NCBI GenBank assembly: GCA_024278055.1 | Contig: JAJRTY010000107.1 | Coordinates: 1-43,014, forward strand | Direction of reading: 5' to 3' | DNA length: 43,014 bases | From: Alphaproteobacteria bacterium | GTDB taxonomy: Bacteria; Pseudomonadota; Alphaproteobacteria; Rhizobiales; JAJFHR01 | Shown: one piece after another, positions 41,641 through 43,014 of the stretch | Position numbering within the stretch: the stretch's first letter is position 1 | Layout: the number at the start of each line of letters is the position of its first letter | Notes under the pieces: generated by a model | What the model was told of the DNA's origin: nothing | Database searches by the model: none | The model's input: only the letters and a program-made list of their open reading frames with translations | Program-made: the position numbers and the translations under genes

Positions 41641-41967
41641 AATATTATTGTTCAACCATTATATCTGCTGGCTTGTTTCATGTGGCGTTATGATTGAAAA
41701 CAATGTGAAACAGCATAATCTGAAACCGTTGGAGAACTGTTGATTTTTGTCGGTATTTTACTTACCAAGGTTGCTCACAATAGATTCGCTCTCTATAGTA
41801 GCGTGGTATTTTAAGAGTGAAAGTCCGTTAGGCTTGATATGATCTGGATCTGAAATGGTGCAGGTTAATATAGCCCGTTTCAGTTTGGAGCGGTAAGTAA
41901 TAGACTTTTAAGCATAATATGGGTATATGAAAGCTTCAGAGCTGAAGTAAGCTGGAGAGTAGATCGC
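41641..41967. other. Long intergenic region between znuA and the cell wall hydrolase gene
   Basis: The 327 bases hold no convincing gene on either strand. It must contain the promoters of the divergent genes. Near the right end a small dyad (CTTCAGAGCTGAAG, 41934-41947 approximately) precedes the hydrolase ribosome site GGAG. I see no tRNA, riboswitch or repeat in it. Confidence 0.5.
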
Positions 41968-42867
41968 TTGTTGCGTTACAAGATAATAATAGCAGGAATT
42001 TCCGTTCTACTGTTTGCGGGAGCCGTTGGGCTCCAGCTCGGGCAAATGCTCGGTGCCTTTTCCGTGTCCGGCGCTGGGCCAGTGCAAGTTGCAGGCAATT
42101 CCGGAGCAGTGTCGCAAAGCACCCCGGTTTTCCTCGGTGTTGCCAATAACGGCAATTCATCGGTTGCAAAAACAGTTGGGCTCAAGCCAAGCATTTCAAA
42201 GCTGCCTTCCAAGAAAGACCGGATGAAAGTCGCATCTCTGGGGGCAGGAATTGGCGATGGTTTTTTCAGTTCAAAATCTGGGGCGGATACAGGGTCGACT
42301 TCTCAGGCGTCGCCAAACCGTTCTGTGGTTACTGACGAAGCCATGGTTTTTGAAAAACAGGCACCTGTTCGCATGGAGCAATCCCTGGTGACAGCTTTGC
42401 TCAGTCAGGGCCGCAAACGTAAGCAAAAACGTCGCGAGATTGTTTTTAACCGAAGTGAAAAAATGTGTCTGGCGCGTGCTATTTATTTCGAGGCCAGAAG
42501 TGAATCGCGCACGGGGCAAATTGCTGTTGCCAATGTTATTATGAACCGAAAGGTCAATCGCTATTATCCCAACACAGTGTGCCGGGTTGTAAATCAGGGC
42601 GCCAAACGGCGCACCGGATGCCAGTTCTCTTTCAGGTGCGATGGTCAGTCCGATATACCGCGTGAAAAGAAATCCTGGCGCAATTCCATCCAGATTGCCA
42701 GTCTGGTGATGGAGGGGAAATTACGCGACGCCCGGTTGCGCGGTGTTACTCACTATCATGCAGATTATGTTTCTCCCAAATGGGCGAAACAATTCCGCCG
42801 GGTAGCAAAAATCGGCAAACACATCTTCTATGTTGCACCAAAAATCGCCTCTTACCGCAGCTGGTAA
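41968..42867 (+). CDS. Cell wall hydrolase, SleB-type (Hydrolase_2)
   Basis: A 299-residue protein. The N-terminus has a membrane anchor or signal (IIIAGISVLLFAGAVGLQLG), then a low-complexity Ser/Gly/Lys linker to about residue 165. The C-terminal domain (PF07486) starts MCLARAIYFEARSESRTGQ with the catalytic Glu in YFEAR, continues VANVIMNRKVNRYYPNTVC, QFSFRCDGQSD and ends THYHADYVSPKWA. It should cut peptidoglycan as a lytic or amidase-type enzyme; this family is widespread in alphaproteobacteria without spores. The TTG at 41968 is chosen for the GGAGAG site upstream. Confidence 0.85.
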   Translation: MLRYKIIIAGISVLLFAGAVGLQLGQMLGAFSVSGAGPVQVAGNSGAVSQSTPVFLGVANNGNSSVAKTVGLKPSISKLPSKKDRMKVASLGAGIGDGFFSSKSGADTGSTSQASPNRSVVTDEAMVFEKQAPVRMEQSLVTALLSQGRKRKQKRREIVFNRSEKMCLARAIYFEARSESRTGQIAVANVIMNRKVNRYYPNTVCRVVNQGAKRRTGCQFSFRCDGQSDIPREKKSWRNSIQIASLVMEGKLRDARLRGVTHYHADYVSPKWAKQFRRVAKIGKHIFYVAPKIASYRSW

Positions 42868-42882
42868 AGCTCCAGAAGTGCT

Positions 42883-43014
42883 CTAGCTGTGGACCCTCAA
42901 CAGGTTGTTCTTCTTGAATCCCAATTTTGAGATTGGTGTTTGATCTTTTATACCACCATGTGGCCGGTGCCAATTGTACATGTGGGTCCATATGGGCAAT
43001 TCCACTTTTCGGTA
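42883..43014 (-). mobile_element. 3' end of an IS481-like transposase gene, cut by window edge
   Basis: The minus-strand frame from the window edge gives 43 residues ending in TAG at 42883: WTHMYNWHRPHGGIKDQTP followed by ISKLGFKKNNLLRVHS. The YNWHRPHGGI block is the typical end of the integrase-core (DDE) domain in IS481 and related IS3-like transposases. The IS end must lie between about 42868 and 42883, right after the hydrolase gene, but no clear inverted repeat can be fixed without the other end. Confidence 0.8.

Noticed and set aside
1..43014. CRISPR array or plasmid-type origin
   Set aside because: No regularly spaced direct repeats, cas genes, iteron clusters or replication initiator other than the Prim-Pol gene were seen by eye.

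Overview
The window looks like chromosome of an alphaproteobacterium, most likely Hyphomicrobiales (Rhizobiales). The grounds are three BA14K-type small secreted proteins, aerobic-type cobalamin genes (cobN, cobO, cobW, cobQ) with CbtAB, a rhizobial-style intergenic repeat, moderate GC, and the styles of the RpiR, Lrp and GntR regulators. No species can be named from the sequence alone. Both edges are mobile DNA: an integrated element at the left and the end of an IS481-like transposase gene at the right.

Layout. 1-2275: right end of an integrated element (primase-polymerase, AlpA-like regulator, tyrosine integrase) abutting a tRNA-Arg(CCU) 5' half. 2344-5654 (minus): a sulfotransferase, then a three-part unit of envelope proteins (a proline-rich protein, a FecR-domain protein, and a Cys-motif reading frame that continues in frame after the FecR stop). 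5782-8928: tungstate-type ABC transporter tupB-tupC-tupA, facing an unusual regulator that joins a HTH to a periplasmic-binding-protein-like sensor. 9007-9822: phytanoyl-CoA dioxygenase-like enzyme. 9840-16985 (minus): cobalamin riboswitch followed by cbtB-cbtA-cobU-cobW-cobN-cobO. 17139-19496 (minus): D-amino-acid transaminase and cobQ. 19654-25224 (plus): RpiR regulator, amino-acid ABC transporter (binding protein, two permeases, ATPase) and an M20 peptidase. 25256-28612 (minus): a frameshifted chemoreceptor with a CxxCH haem motif, a class II glutamine amidotransferase and an MlaC-like protein.

28726-35383 (plus) is the most interesting unit: GntR regulator, SdhB-like, PLP lyase of the D-cysteine desulfhydrase family, SdhC-like, SdhD-like, SdhA-like, and the two subunits of a class I fumarase-type hydratase. 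The genes are tightly packed, with a palindromic operator candidate before them and a terminator after. The flavoprotein has Cys where housekeeping succinate dehydrogenases carry the FAD-linking His, and the hydratase departs from usual fumarase motifs. This suggests a dedicated catabolic route for an unidentified amino or dicarboxylic acid rather than a second TCA set.

35417-36447: tandem BA14K-like genes. 36594-39601: MdeB/AceE-like 2-oxoacid dehydrogenase E1, divergent from an Lrp regulator. 39635-40598: a lipoprotein and a third BA14K protein. 40665-41640: ZnuA-like zinc-binding protein behind a Zur-box-like palindrome. 41968-42867: SleB-type cell wall hydrolase. 42883-43014: transposase 3' end.

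Two genes (amino-acid binding protein and chemoreceptor) each appear to lack a single A in an A-run. These may be real mutations or residual sequencing errors, and both should be checked before physiological conclusions are drawn.
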